Positions 11,794 through 24,149 of a stretch of DNA of 64,000 nt are shown piece by piece. A program made the translations under genes and the position numbers. Location: the NCBI GenBank assembly GCA_003339415.1, contig PDHQ01000073.1, positions 79,457 through 143,456 of the forward strand, read 5' to 3'. The DNA is from Ophiocordyceps camponoti-saundersi (nom. inval.). Taxonomy: Eukaryota; Ascomycota; Sordariomycetes; Hypocreales; Ophiocordycipitaceae. Within the stretch, counting starts at the first letter, position 1, and every line of letters starts with the position of its first letter. The notes below the pieces were generated by a model that was given only the letters and a program-made list of their open reading frames with translations, ran no database searches and was not told the DNA's origin.

Positions 11794-14700
11794 GAATTAC
11801 GTATCTTTTTCTTATAGATTTCTACCTTTATTTTTAACGTTAATAGATTAATTAAATTAGATCGGATTAGAATAGCTAACTTATAAGACTAGATAAAAGG
11901 GCTTTAGTAATCCTAAGCTAGCCTTAGCGAGCACTAATAACTTTTATAGCGAGACTTATAAGTTTAGTAATTAGAATAATAAGTATAGGTAATATAATAT
12001 ATAATAAAAAATAGGGAGTAACGTTATTAGTAAATATTAAAGTACGTAGAATAGTATTTTAAAAAATAAGCTAACGCCTTTCTTATAGATAAGGAAGCGG
12101 AGTAAAAAGCTATATTATAAGAAGCGTAATCTACTATCTAATAATAAGCCGTATCCTTCCTCGTAATAAAGGAAGCGGAATATATATAGTAACTTATAGC
12201 CGCGCGTGCGGACGCTTTTAAGGAAATACTATAAACGAACCCTATTAAACTAACCTTCGCTAAAGCTACGCCTAACTAAGCTTAAATTAATATAGCCCTT
12301 ATAAGGTAAAAAGAACCTTAGCCTAAGTAAGATAAGTTACTAGATTCCTTTTACTTTTTTATAAGTTAACTAATTTACTAATATAATATTAATAAGCTTT
12401 AGGGTAAAGCTAGAAATATAGATTATATCTAAGTATAAATTCTAAACTATTTTCCCGAGGATAAAATATAGAAAGTATTAGCTTTTTAGTAATCTAATAG
12501 CCTTAGTAGAAAGAGGCGCTTAAAGAACTTCTTTAACTACTTTTATTAAACTTTTAGTAATATTTAGGAATAAAAAAAAGCTTAAGATAGGCTCCGGACC
12601 TTAGTTTACCGTAATAAGTAAATATTTAGCGACTTTATTCTTAAATTCGAGGAGGTCCTAGTAACTACTACTAAATCTACAAGATAGGATAACTCCGTAA
12701 AACTAACCTAGCTACGCGGGGCCCTTTCCCCGATATTTCGAAACCTTTTAGTTACTATTAATATACCTTACGAGTACTCCCTATTTATCGACCGCTTATA
12801 AGGTCTTACTTAGTCCTTTAAGTAAACTTTACGCTTCCTTAAGGCGGCTAAGAGAAACTAACCTAACTTAAATAAATATATAGGAGGCGCTAGGGGTATT
12901 CCTATAAACCTAAGTATAGGAAAAGATATAAATAAAGATATCCTAATAAATATAATAAAAGATAAGAAGAAGAAAAAGCTAAAAGGGAAGGATAGCGGCT
13001 ATAGTAAGACTTTTGCCTAAGCACTGCGAAATGCCCCTTAAGCTAAGTAGGTAAAAAGATTAATACTAGAATAACGTAGAATATTAGGTCTTTATATTAG
13101 GTGCGGAACGAATATATACCTTATATATAATTATAATTTCTAACCTTTATAAAAGCTATAGTAAAAAGCCTTAGAAGAAACCTATATTAACTATATAGAA
13201 ATCCTACCTTAAATCGAGGAATATAATTCTAACAATAACTAGGGAAAAGAATAGCTCCGGGATATTATAGCGTCCTAAAGGATAAGGTAGTATAAATAAA
13301 GGAAAAGAAAGATATCCTCCGTTCTAAACTATAAGCCCTATTTATTAAGATTCCCGTAATCTTAAATAACTTAAAACTAGTAGATATATTAGTTAACGAA
13401 GGCTATAAAAGCTATTCTATAATATACCCGCGGCTAATATAAAACCTATAAATACTAATAGAAAGAATCTTAGCTTAATAAGTAAAAGGGGTAATAATAA
13501 GCGAACTAAAAATATTAAGTATCGCCTAGCTCTCGCTTAAGATAAATAGCTTTAGTTAATTAATTATAATATATATAATATTAAATCTCGATTTCCTAAT
13601 TATCTTTAGTAAGCCTTAGCTATAATATATAAAATCTTACTTAATCCCTTACGAAGAATAAGTATAAAATAAAAATTTATAATAATAGGTATAGGTTACT
13701 AAAACTTACTCTTAGCTAATAAAGGAGATCTTAAATATAGTATACTTTTATAGCTTAACCTTTGTTAGAGAAGTAAGGAGGAGGTAGAAGGAACTACGCT
13801 ATTAGAAGAAAGACCTTACTAAATACCTAAAGATCCGAGCGGTAAAAGTTAAAAACGTAAAAAAGGCGTTATAAGATAAGATTCCCTTAATAGATAACTA
13901 ATTATAAGAATAGATCCCGATAAAATTCTATAATATACTTCCCTTTTTCTATAAGTAGAAAGCAAATAAGTTAAACTTATATAAAGAAGGTATAAACTAC
14001 TATATACTACTTAAGAAAAAAGTAAATAATAGAAAACCTTAGATTTTATTTAGCCCCCTTTATAGTATATTAAGGGAGGAATTACTTATCCTTAAAAAGA
14101 TATTACGAGACCTCCTTTAGAAAAGCTTTATCTAACCTAGTAGCTTGCCTATAAGTGCCCTAGTCCTTTTCGTAAAGAAACCCGGGGGAGGATTACGGTT
14201 TTATATAGATTTCTATATACTAAACGCGATTATAGTTCTAGATAAATACCCGCTCCCTTTACTCGGTAATACCCTTTAGTTATTAGCTAAGTCTTAATAG
14301 CTTATAAAGCTAGATATTATATAAGCTTTTTATAAGGTGCGGATTACTAAAAGAGAGGAATAGAAAATAGCGTTTCAAACCCGATATAGCCTTTTTAAAT
14401 AGATAGTTACCCCGTTTAAACTTATAAGGGCCCTTACTACTTTCTAAAAATATATTAATAGTATCCTCTAGCTATATCTTAATAAGTTTTACTTAGCCTA
14501 TATTAATAATATTATTATTTACTCTAATAGTACTAAAAAGGACTATTTCCGTAAAGTACGCTTAGTTCTCTATAAGCTCTAAAAGTATAAGCTTTATCTA
14601 AACTTAGATAAGTGCGAATTTATAGTTAAGAAAGTAAAATACTTAGGATTTATAATATTAGTAAGAGTTAAGCTTTAAGCAAACCTAGAAAAGATTAAGA

Positions 14701-17150
14701 TAATTATCGACTAGGCTACGCTAACTTTCCTTAAAGGCCTTTACGAATTCCTAAGTTTTACTAATTTTTACTAACTTTTTATTATAAATTTTACTAAAGT
14801 AGTAAAACTATTAATAAATCTAATAAAGAAAGGGGTAAAATTTATTTAGGGACTAAATTAAGAATAAGCCTTCTAGGAAGTTAAGAATCTATTTACGAGA
14901 GCCCTTTTACTAGTAGAATAAAATTTCGAGGACCTTATATTTTTAAAGGTAAATACTAGCACTTATATTATAGGAGGTTATCTTTACTAGGAACGAGAAG
15001 GATAGAAACGACTAGTAGCGTTCTTTTTTATAAAAATAAACGCGGCTAAATATAACTATCTAATATATAATAAAGAGATATTAGTAATTATTAAATATTT
15101 AAAATAATAGTATATTAAACTATATAGTTATAATAGCTTTAATATTATTACTAATTATAAAAACTTAGAATATTTTATAACTCGCTAGCACCTCTTAGAA
15201 TAATAAGCGCGTTAGGCTAAGTACTTATCGTAATTTAACTTTAAAATTTATTATTAACCGGGTAAATAAGCCGCGGTCCTAGACGCCCTTTCCCGTAAGG
15301 ATTAGGATAAACCCTTAACTATAAAGGAGGAAAATACCCGCTTTATATAGATAATTCCTAAGGAAGCCTTATAATTCTACTTATAAGTAATAGTAATCGA
15401 CACTTTAAGGGACCTTACTAATATCCCGGAAAAGGAAGAAAGAAATAATAGATAATAAGACGCTAGTATAACTGCGGAAAACGCTATAAATCTACGGGAT
15501 AATATTCTACTAAAAACTTAAGTCTTCTCCGATAATAAGCTTTAGGAACTTTAGAATAAGATAATATTATAAAACTTAGTCTTTTAGAAAGTATACTAAG
15601 CTATAGTAAGAGGAGACCGCTTACTACCTCTAAAGCTATAACTTAAAGTTTAAATTATAGATTACTATATTAACGCTAAAAGAAGACTATATTTCCGTAA
15701 TAAGCTTTAAGTCCCGGGAGCCCTAGTTATTATAATAGAGGACTTTAAGAAGGCACTAGCCTCCCCGCTTAATATATTACGGAATTATCTTATTTAAATA
15801 ATCTATAACTTAGCTTTAGTTAATTACCTTAGGAGGGAAGGCACGGTAGCCCTTATAACTCGCGATTTCTTTTAGCCGCTTTAATAATAATATATTTATT
15901 AATTCCTTAGGAACTACGATACTTATAGTAGAACTAAAGCTTAGAAATAATATTAAGCTACCTTTTTTAAGTTATTACCTATTTTAAATTAGTTTTACTA
16001 ATATATATAAATAGATTTTATAACGGACTTCCCGCTTATAAAACGCGGAAATAAGCACTTATAGGTAATTAAAGACCGCCTTAATAAAGAGATCCTACTT
16101 AAGCTAATACCCTTAATAAACGCTCCGCTTTATATAAAGCGGTTTCTCTAATATTTTATATAGTTTTACTAGTAGCTAAGTATTATTATAAGTAATAGAG
16201 GAACTAATTAGATAAGCGAATTCTAAAGCTATCTTTACTAACTTTATAAGATTAATTAAATACTTAGTATAGCTTACTATTTATAAACTAACGGAGGATA
16301 TAAGAGGGTTAATTAAGATATATAAGCTTACCTCTAAGCGGTAATCTTTTATAATTAGGATAATTAGGATAAATAGCTTCCTATAGCCTAGCTTATACTA
16401 AATAGTAAAGTTTACTTAGCTATAAGAATAACGCCGTTCTTTATAACTTATAAGTTTTAAGCTCCGATAATAATATTATTAGACTTAGATACTTTATAAT
16501 TATTAATAAAGAATCCTAAAAGCTAAGCTAAGGAATTTATAAAATAATTATAATAAGTAATAAACCTATATTAAGCTGCCGATACTTTATCCTTATAAAC
16601 TTAGGAGTTTTAGGCTAATAAAAATCGATAAGTAGCTAAGCGCTTTAAAGTTAGTAATAAAGTTTAGCTTAATTTATATAATTTCCCTAGCGTAAGGCTT
16701 AAAAAGAAGCTTAATTAGAAGAACGCTAAGTTTATAATAGCGTAAGTTATTAACCCTTCCCTTATTAAACTTACGGGATTACTAATAGGAGCTTATAATC
16801 GCTTTAGTATAAATTTGCTTAAAAGGGCAGCTTTAGACCCCTTACTTAGATAAGAAGTTACTAATCTATAGCCTCTTATAATACTAATTAACGGGGAGGA
16901 AGAATAGAAAGTTAAAAAGATCGTCTTAGCTAGATAGAAGAAAGTAAGCAGAGGTAGGAGATAGGAGGTCTTCGTTAAATAGAAGGGTTATTAAAACCTA
17001 ATATAGGAACTTTTAGTAAAACTTAAGGGCACCGCTACTTTTAATCGCTTTAAGGCTTTATATAGACCGGCTATATATAATAATAAACAGGTTATTAGGA
17101 AATATATAGTAAAATAGCCGGTAGCGGGATTATATTAAAAAGCGCACTAA
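11794..17150 (+). pseudogene. chromovirus 1 gag-pol relic
   Basis: The gag knuckle is at about 13093-13134: the reading YIRCGTNIYLIYNY preserves C-x2-C-x4-H-x4-C spacing with most Cys/His turned to Tyr. A protease-like segment follows near 13380-13420. Reverse transcriptase starts around 14080 ([11 protein letters not shown] near 14175-14205), and its catalytic box reads YINNIIIYSN at 14499-14528, a RIP-changed YLDDILIYSD. RNase H lies at about 14940-15290, with DALSRK near its end. Integrase is at about 15960-16350, and a chromodomain at about 16910-17060 (EVFVK*KGY, then a PLVKLKGT-type segment). Dozens of in-frame stops make it non-functional. Confidence 0.9.
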
Positions 17151-17164
17151 TAGGCGCGGAAAAC

Positions 17165-18760
17165 CCCCCCCCCTTATAATATTTAGTAGCGCTACTTTTT
17201 TATAGATAATAACTCCTTAGCTAAGTAACGGTAGTAGCGCGATAGCGTTAAGGTTATTAGTTTAGCGGCGGCGGTAATAGGTATAGCGGCGGCGGTAGTA
17301 GCGGCGTTACGCTTTAGAGTAATAACCCTTTCCTTTAATATTAAAGTATTAGCCGACCCCCCGGAGCCCGAAGGCTTATAAGGGGGGGCGACGTTAAGGA
17401 TAGTATTAATATACTCCTTAGCTAAAATAAATTAGCTTTCCGTATTTTATATAGCGGGATTAAGGATATAAACCGTATAATAAGAAAAGCACTGCTATAT
17501 ATAAACTTAAGCTTAGCTAACATTATTAAGGCTTAAGCTACTATAATCGCCGCTTAAAGCGCTTTATTAGCCTTTATTACTATTAGCGGATACTTAGTAT
17601 TAGCGGTAATATACTACGCTATATAAGCTAAAACTAGGAGCTAAGAGGCTAGCGTATAAGTTCGGTATAAAGGTATATATTCTATATAAAATATACGGGG
17701 TTTTTACTTCCCTATACGCTTTAGCGTTATAGCTTAGTTACGATACTTATATCCCTACTTAATATAGCGAAAATATAAATACTCCCGAAAAGCCCCCTTA
17801 TTATTATCGTTATCTTCCTTATCCTCGCTTTTATTATTATCTTTATTATTAACGGGGCTAGTAGCGGGGGCGGGAGGAGGAGAAGGAAAAGGAGCGGGAG
17901 CGGGGGCGGTAACGGCTACGGTAGTAAGGACGGGAGTCTTAGCCCGAAACGTTTTCTTCCGCGAAATAAGCTACGGAAAATATAATATTAGTAAAAAGCC
18001 GCTAGTTAAGTTAGATAAAAACTTATTATAATAGGAGAAGGAGATAGGGAAAGCTAATAAGGGGCCTAAGGCTAAGAGCTTCTCCGTATAATAACTTAAA
18101 AAATACCTAATAATATTAGTAACGCGTTTCTTTATAACTTAAATATAGGTTTAACGAGTTTTATATAGTAAGCTACTAGTAAGATTAAGGAAAAGGCTTA
18201 CTTAAGGAGATAGAGGAGGAGAAGTAAAAAAAAAAGAAGGAGGGGGAGGGGGCTTAGAATAACGACGATCCTCTAAGGCCGACTAGCGGCTATAATAGCT
18301 ATCGAACTAAGTATTAAAAGCTAGGAAATCCGCCTTTAAACCGAGGCCCCCGTTATCGCCCTTAATATTAGTATTATTTTTATCTTCGTTACCGTTTTTA
18401 TTACTATTACCGTTATCGCCCTTATTATTCTTATTATTTTAGTTAGCGATAATAATAGCGGCAGAGTTAGTAATAGCGCTAGTAGCGGCGGCGATATCTT
18501 AAAGATAACTATTATACTTGCTAGGCTAAGATATCCCTATTAGTAGGAAAAACGTTAATATAATTAAACCCGCAGAATAGGTAGCGGATTTCTTTACTAA
18601 TAACGATAATAATAATAATATTAATAATAATAATAATAATAACGATAAGGCTATAAAAGGAAGAAAGGAAGGAATAAAAAGTTTAATAAGTAGGCGCTAT
18701 AAAAGCTATAGAAAAGTAGGGCAGGCTAGCGGAAAATCTTTTACCTAACCTTACTATATA
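17165..18760 (-). pseudogene. Antisense reading frame between pol and 3' LTR, function unknown
   Basis: One minus-strand frame is unusually open for this island. Its stops are mainly TAA/TAG that RIP could have made from Gln, Arg or Trp codons. It has a Pro/Ala tract (APAPAPFPSPPPAPA, about 17875-17920) followed by an Asn/Asp/Lys-rich tract (NNKDNNKSEDKED, about 17830-17870), then GAFREYLYFRYIK. A trinucleotide AAT array lies at about 18607-18645. No family is recognised. It may be an antisense gene carried by the element, a captured host fragment, or a chance open frame. Confidence 0.4.
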
Positions 18761-18804
18761 TTATATAACAGATCCCGCACTTATAGGAGAGGGAAGGGAC
18801 CTTA

Positions 18805-19104
18805 TATTAAAGTTTAGCTTTTATATTATATTTAGGTTATAAACTTAAATATTAAACTTACAAATTAGCCTTATAATTAAATAATAAGGCTACCGCTATC
18901 TAGCTTAGAAGCTTATAGTAAAAAGATTAAATAAAATAAAATAAGAAGGATAGTTAAATAGGAAGGCAAATAGGCTCTAAAGGAAAGAGCGGTATATATA
19001 GCTATTTAGCACGCTAGAGTGCGGCTTCCTTAGAAGCTCTTTATACGTAATTATTATTATATATAGCTTAGTAAATAAGTATCCCTTTAACTAGTCCCTT
19101 AATA
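18805..19104 (+). repeat. 3' LTR of chromovirus 1
   Basis: 300 bp, collinear with 11494-11793 without length change; more C-to-T and G-to-A substitutions than the 5' copy at several sites. Confidence 0.9.
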
Positions 19105-19109
19105 ACTCT

Positions 19110-20714
19110 CTTTATTATATCTGCCTTATACGCGCTTACCGAAGCCTCTGCTTCCCTTACTTTTAAGTTTTCGGAAGGTCTTAAAGTTATAGAGGCTAGG
19201 CCCTTTAGGGCCGGGCCTAGTGCCTCTTCGTTTTTTAAACGTTCTTCGCAGCCTACTTTAGGCGTTAATTCTTAAGCTTCGTTTATTACCGAAAAAGAAG
19301 AAAAAGGTAAAAAAGTAGTAAAAAATAATAAAAATAGTAAAAAAAAAATACTAATAAATTTATAGTAAAAAAATAGAAAAAAGGAAAAAACTTAGAAAAA
19401 AATACGCTTTAAATTAATTTTTCTATATCGAAATATAATAAGGAAGACTTTAAGTTAAAGCCGGATTTAAGCCTTAAGCCTTATATCTTTTAGTATAAGC
19501 TTTTTACAAGGAAGCTTTTACTTATTAATTTATAGTAATAGCGCTAAGTTTTATATACTTATACTACGTAAGTATATTTATTTTTTTTTTATTTTTTTCT
19601 CTTTATTAACTATTTATTATAGCTATAATAAGGCCTTCGAATATATAATCGATTAGAAGATTTATATAAACTTAGGAAGGTATTACGAACGCTACTATAA
19701 AGGTATAGCTTTTAGTAAAGAAAGTAAAAAATAAGGAAGAAAGAGAAGTAAGTTTTTATTTATTTATTTATTTATTTAATTATTTATTACTAATATTTTA
19801 CTTAATTTAAAGCCTTAAAGAGAGAAACCTAACTTCTTCGAGGAATTTTAAGCTAAAAAATAGCGTTTAGAGTTTAATTTAACTAAGGCTTATAAGAGGA
19901 TTTTATCCTTTTTAATTAGTAATAATATCTCTTTTAACGCTATTAGCTTAGCCTCTTTTTCGGAGCTTTTAAGCTTTTATAACCTGTAAGTTTTTTATTT
20001 TTCTTTATTTTATTTATTTCTTTTTAACTCTTTTTAACTATTTTTAACCTTTTTTAACTTTTTTTAACTTTTTTTTTAACTTATATTACTAATTTCTTTA
20101 CTAGGGCCTATCTTAAAATTTACCTAGCAAAGCTTAAAAAGCTTTTAAGTAACGAATTCGAAGAAAAGCTTAATTTGCTTAATAGTAAATTAAATAAGTA
20201 TATTAAAGACCTTAGAGTTTTTAACTTTATATTCGATATCTAAACCTCGAACGCTTAAGTAGCGTATATAAGGATTATTTTAATATATATTTCCTCGGAT
20301 TTTACGTTAAATTATTACCTTATTAGTAAGTTTATTTATTATTTTTTTTCCTTCTTTTTAACTATTTTATTAATTAAAAAAATAAGCTTTTACGAATTAT
20401 CCGAACGCTATATAAGCGTTTATATCCTCTAAGAAGCTCTTCTTACTTTAAGCCCTTATCTAGCTTTAAATTATTTAATAATTTTTAGGTAAGTTATTTT
20501 ATTATTATTTATTACCCTTAGGCCTTAGCCTTAGCTTTTAAAGCTTTTAGCCTAGCTTTTATAAGGCTTTTTAACTAATATTTTAATAGCTTTATAAAAG
20601 ATAACGCAGGTAATAATAATACCTTTATAGCCTCTTATAAAGAGGCTTATTTAAGCCTTTTTTCGAAGAGTTTTAAGGGAGATTTGCGCTATATAGCGTA
20701 TATTATTAACCTTA
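19110..20714 (+). pseudogene. hAT transposase relic, 5' part
   Basis: This is hAT DNA between the two chromovirus insertions. Several intron-like blocks GTAAGT..(C)TAAY..AG interrupt frame-like segments: 19568-19622 is clear, and others begin near 19750, 19990, 20325 and 20490. RIP spares GTAAGT because it holds no CA or TG step. I could not identify the N-terminal zinc finger expected for hAT. The remainder of the gene resumes at 32788 beyond chromovirus 2. Confidence 0.6.
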
Positions 20715-21323
20715 TAGCTAATATACGCTTATACGTATAATCTACTAATAATCGTATATACTAAGCTAGCTACTAGATATAATATATAAGAAAGGGAGAT
20801 AAGCTAGCTACTAATCGTAAGATTATAGAATAGCTATTATAAAAAGTATAAGTATAAGTAAAAGTCTTTTAAAAATTAAAATAGTAACTATAAAAAAATC
20901 TAAATTACTACCTAAAAAAATACTAAGCTAATTATATAGCTAGGAGCTTAAGGAAGATTTCCTAGTATAATCTTAAAGGTATTTACCTAAGAGGATTTTA
21001 CGGTGATTTCCGAGTATATTAGTAAAATAGAGATTTCCTAATACGCGGTAATTTCCTAACGTACGGGGATTTCCTAGTAAAATCCGGAGATTTCTAAAAG
21101 TATATTTTAATACTAGATATTACTAGAAATCTTAGTAAAATCCTAAAAGTTATTATAGAGAAGTCCTAAGAGGAAATTCTAATAATTTCCTAAGCGTAAA
21201 AGTAATAAAGTTTTTAAGGGAAATCTAAGTAAAATCTTAAGGTGGGAAAACTTAGGAAATCCTAGGGAAATATTATAAGAGGTTAGGCGATTTATAGGGG
21301 TATTATTATACGTCCTATATTAA
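20715..21323 (-). repeat. LTR of chromovirus 2 (3' LTR in element sense)
   Basis: 609 bp, starting TAGCTAATATACG and ending CTATATTAA; collinear with the split copy at 30295-32787. Confidence 0.88.
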
Positions 21324-21899
21324 CTCCCTAGGCTAGAAAAGAATTCTAATAGCTTTATTAACTCCCTATTTACTTTAGAAACTATTATTATACTCGAAGG
21401 CTTTTTCTATATTAACTCTAATAACTATATCTATTTATAGATTAAGAAATATTATCGGGGATTTACGTATAAAGAACTAAATTAATCTATATAATATAGG
21501 AAAGAAATAAAAGAATAAGATAAGAATAATAAAGGAGAATTATAATATATATTAAATATATATAGAAGAATATATATTACGGTAAAGGGTATCGTAATAT
21601 TAAGAAAGAAAAATAAGAATAATAGGGACGCGACGCGATATATAAACTAAAGGAATAAAATAAAAGAAAATATTTTACTATCCTTATTATATAAACTAGT
21701 ATTCGTAACTATAAGAGCGAATACGGATAATTTTACCGTAACTAGCGTAAAAGATATAGTTTATAGCTTTAAATATAGTATACTTTACGAAGATAGAGGC
21801 GTTTAAGATATTATAAATAGTAGTAAGGTTAACTATATTATAGATAGTTATACTTATTTTTAGGTATATATCGCGAGCAGTTTATAGCGAATAGGCTTT

Positions 21900-23900
21900 A
21901 TATCGCTAGTTATTATAGCCGATATTCTTTCTTTATTTATAGCGTATAGAGTATAGGATAAATAGTATATAACTAATACTATATTATAAAAATATTAAAA
22001 AATAATACTAAAAGTATATTAATTTACGGGGTTCTTACCTAAGCTTAATAAATATAATAGTTATTACTTATTAATAATTAAACGACTTAGAGATTTATTA
22101 CTTATTAATAGTAGAATAGATATAAAGGCTATTACTTATTAATAGTTAAACGGTGCGACGCGTGCTTTCTATATAAAGCGCGTTATTAATTTCTACTATA
22201 GTTTATACTAGCGCTATATAGAGAGCTAAGAAGTGCTTTAGTTTATTATTATATTAACGAAAAGGTCCGCGTTAATAAGTTTAATAGTTATAGTATATTT
22301 AGTATTATTAAAGGGTTCGACTAGTTAGCCCGTTTAACTATATAGCTCTTTTATAACGTTATCGGGAGCTATCTTAATTAAATTTAAGATATTAAAAACC
22401 GGAATATTATTAAAGTTTAGGGTTATTTTATTTCTAACGATATTACTCTAAGCTAATAAAAGTATATAATTAATAATAATAGCTAGTAGTAGCGTAATAA
22501 TATTCTCGCTAGGTAGATACGTTTATTCTCTTATATAAACGTGCGAGTCCTAATAGTTTTTTTTATAAAATTTTAGAATCTTCCCTAAATTATTAAGCGC
22601 GGCTTTTTTATTAATAAATATAATAACTTTATTAATATCGATTAATATGTTCTTAAGAGCGGGAGTATTAAGTAAGATAAGTATAAAAATAAGGAAATCG
22701 ATAACCTATTCGTTACTAATATTAAATATCTTCGCTATATAACTTAAGCTAAGGGAAATATTATATTTAGCGAGGCACTTATTAAAGTAAATCGCTTAGA
22801 TAAGAGCGATATCTATATTTTAAAATACTAAAGCTTACTTATCGTAATATATTATAAAGAGAATAGGTAAGTATTTAATAACTTAAACTAAACTATTATA
22901 ATAAGTTACTAAGAAATTATTATTAGCCTCCTTAATATTTTTAGCTTTTAGAACTTCTTAAAATTAAATAGTAATTTTAGAAATAGTTATAGGAGTTATA
23001 AGTTACTAAGAGGCGGAATAAGTTTACTTATTAGGGGTTCTAAGAACGCTTTATTAAGTAAGAGTAAGAGGAATAATAGAATACCTTACTAAGGACTTAC
23101 TAAAGATAGGAGTTACTTCCTCGACCTTAGTCTCCTTTTCTATAGCTATTAATACTATTCGTTTTATTTTACTAAAATAGTTAGTATACGAGATAATAGC
23201 TAGGATCCTCTTAATCTCCTCTAATTCTTCGAAGTCTTAGTAAACTTACCCGCTAATTAAGCTTTTAATATAATCTTTTATAACTTTTAATAGCGCGTAT
23301 ACGCTATAATAGTTCTTTCTAAGTTATTTAAATTACGGAAAGATATTTCCTTTAATATTAGTAAGGGAATATAGTAGTAAAGGGCGGCTATAGTTTCTTA
23401 TTAGGGCGGCTAAAGCTTTAAAGGCGGAGCTAGCGGTAAAAGAAAATACCGCGGTAATTTATTAAGTAGAACGTTTAAGCGCTATAACTTTAGAAACTTT
23501 AAGTAAGGAGTTATCGGAGCTAAAGTATTCGTTATCTAAAAGTAAGTGCTTAGAATTATAATCCTCGTTATTAGGGAGTTATTCGCTATTAGCTTATCTT
23601 TTTACTTTTCGGTTAATATAGTAAATATAACTATCTAATTTACTAAAAAATAGATTATAGCCTTCTACTTAGAGTATTTATTTTTAAGTAATAAATATTA
23701 TATAGTTATTTAATTTCTAGTTATTAAATTTATAAGTAAGTAATTTAAATAAATACTAAAGTTCGGCGAGGTTTCTAAATAGCTAAATAGCTCTTTTAAA
23801 GCTTTCGAATATAAGTACTAAGGGAGTGCGAATTAGCTATTCGTAGAATAGCTTATAGTATATCCTATTACGAGAATAATAAAGATCGCTATAAGGAGGA
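21900..23900 (-). pseudogene. Extra frame downstream of chromovirus 2 pol, unknown
   Basis: About 2.7 kb separate the chromodomain from the LTR. One minus-strand frame in it reads like a protein once RIP-type stops are ignored. Segments such as SYIAKIFNISNEQVIDFLI (near 22700-22760), NKKAALNNLGKILKFYKKN (near 22560-22620) and NFNNIPVFNILNLIKIAPDN (near 22350-22410) lie in order. I recognise no family. The opposite strand also looks open but is Ile/Leu-rich, as a shadow frame would be. It could be an additional retroelement gene or a captured sequence. Confidence 0.4.
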
Positions 23901-24149
23901 TTAATTTTAGGTATAAAAAAAAGGAAATAATATAATAATAATAAAAGGAATTAGAAGATAAAAGGGAATAACTAGAAAGAGAATAAATATAATATATAGG
24001 AAAAATATAATAAAGATAGGAAATATAGAGGAGAATAATAAAGGATAAATAGAAAAAAGAAAAGGTAAGAGAGAGAAAGGTAGGAAAATAGAGGGAAATC
24101 CGGTATAAATAGCGACGCGTTAAGTTTATTATTTCCTAGAGATTTCACG

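Larger units (their letters stand above)
11494..19104 (+). mobile_element. Ty3/gypsy chromovirus 1, inserted in hAT
   Basis: The LTRs are 300 bp each (11494-11793 and 18805-19104), and the 5-bp TSD ACTCT is exact (11489-11493 and 19105-19109). LTR ends are TA..TA, consistent with RIP-mutated TG..CA. The total is 7611 bp. Gag, protease, reverse transcriptase, RNase H, integrase and chromodomain follow in gypsy order on the + strand. A 1.65-kb extra segment with an antisense frame separates pol from the 3' LTR. Confidence 0.93.
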
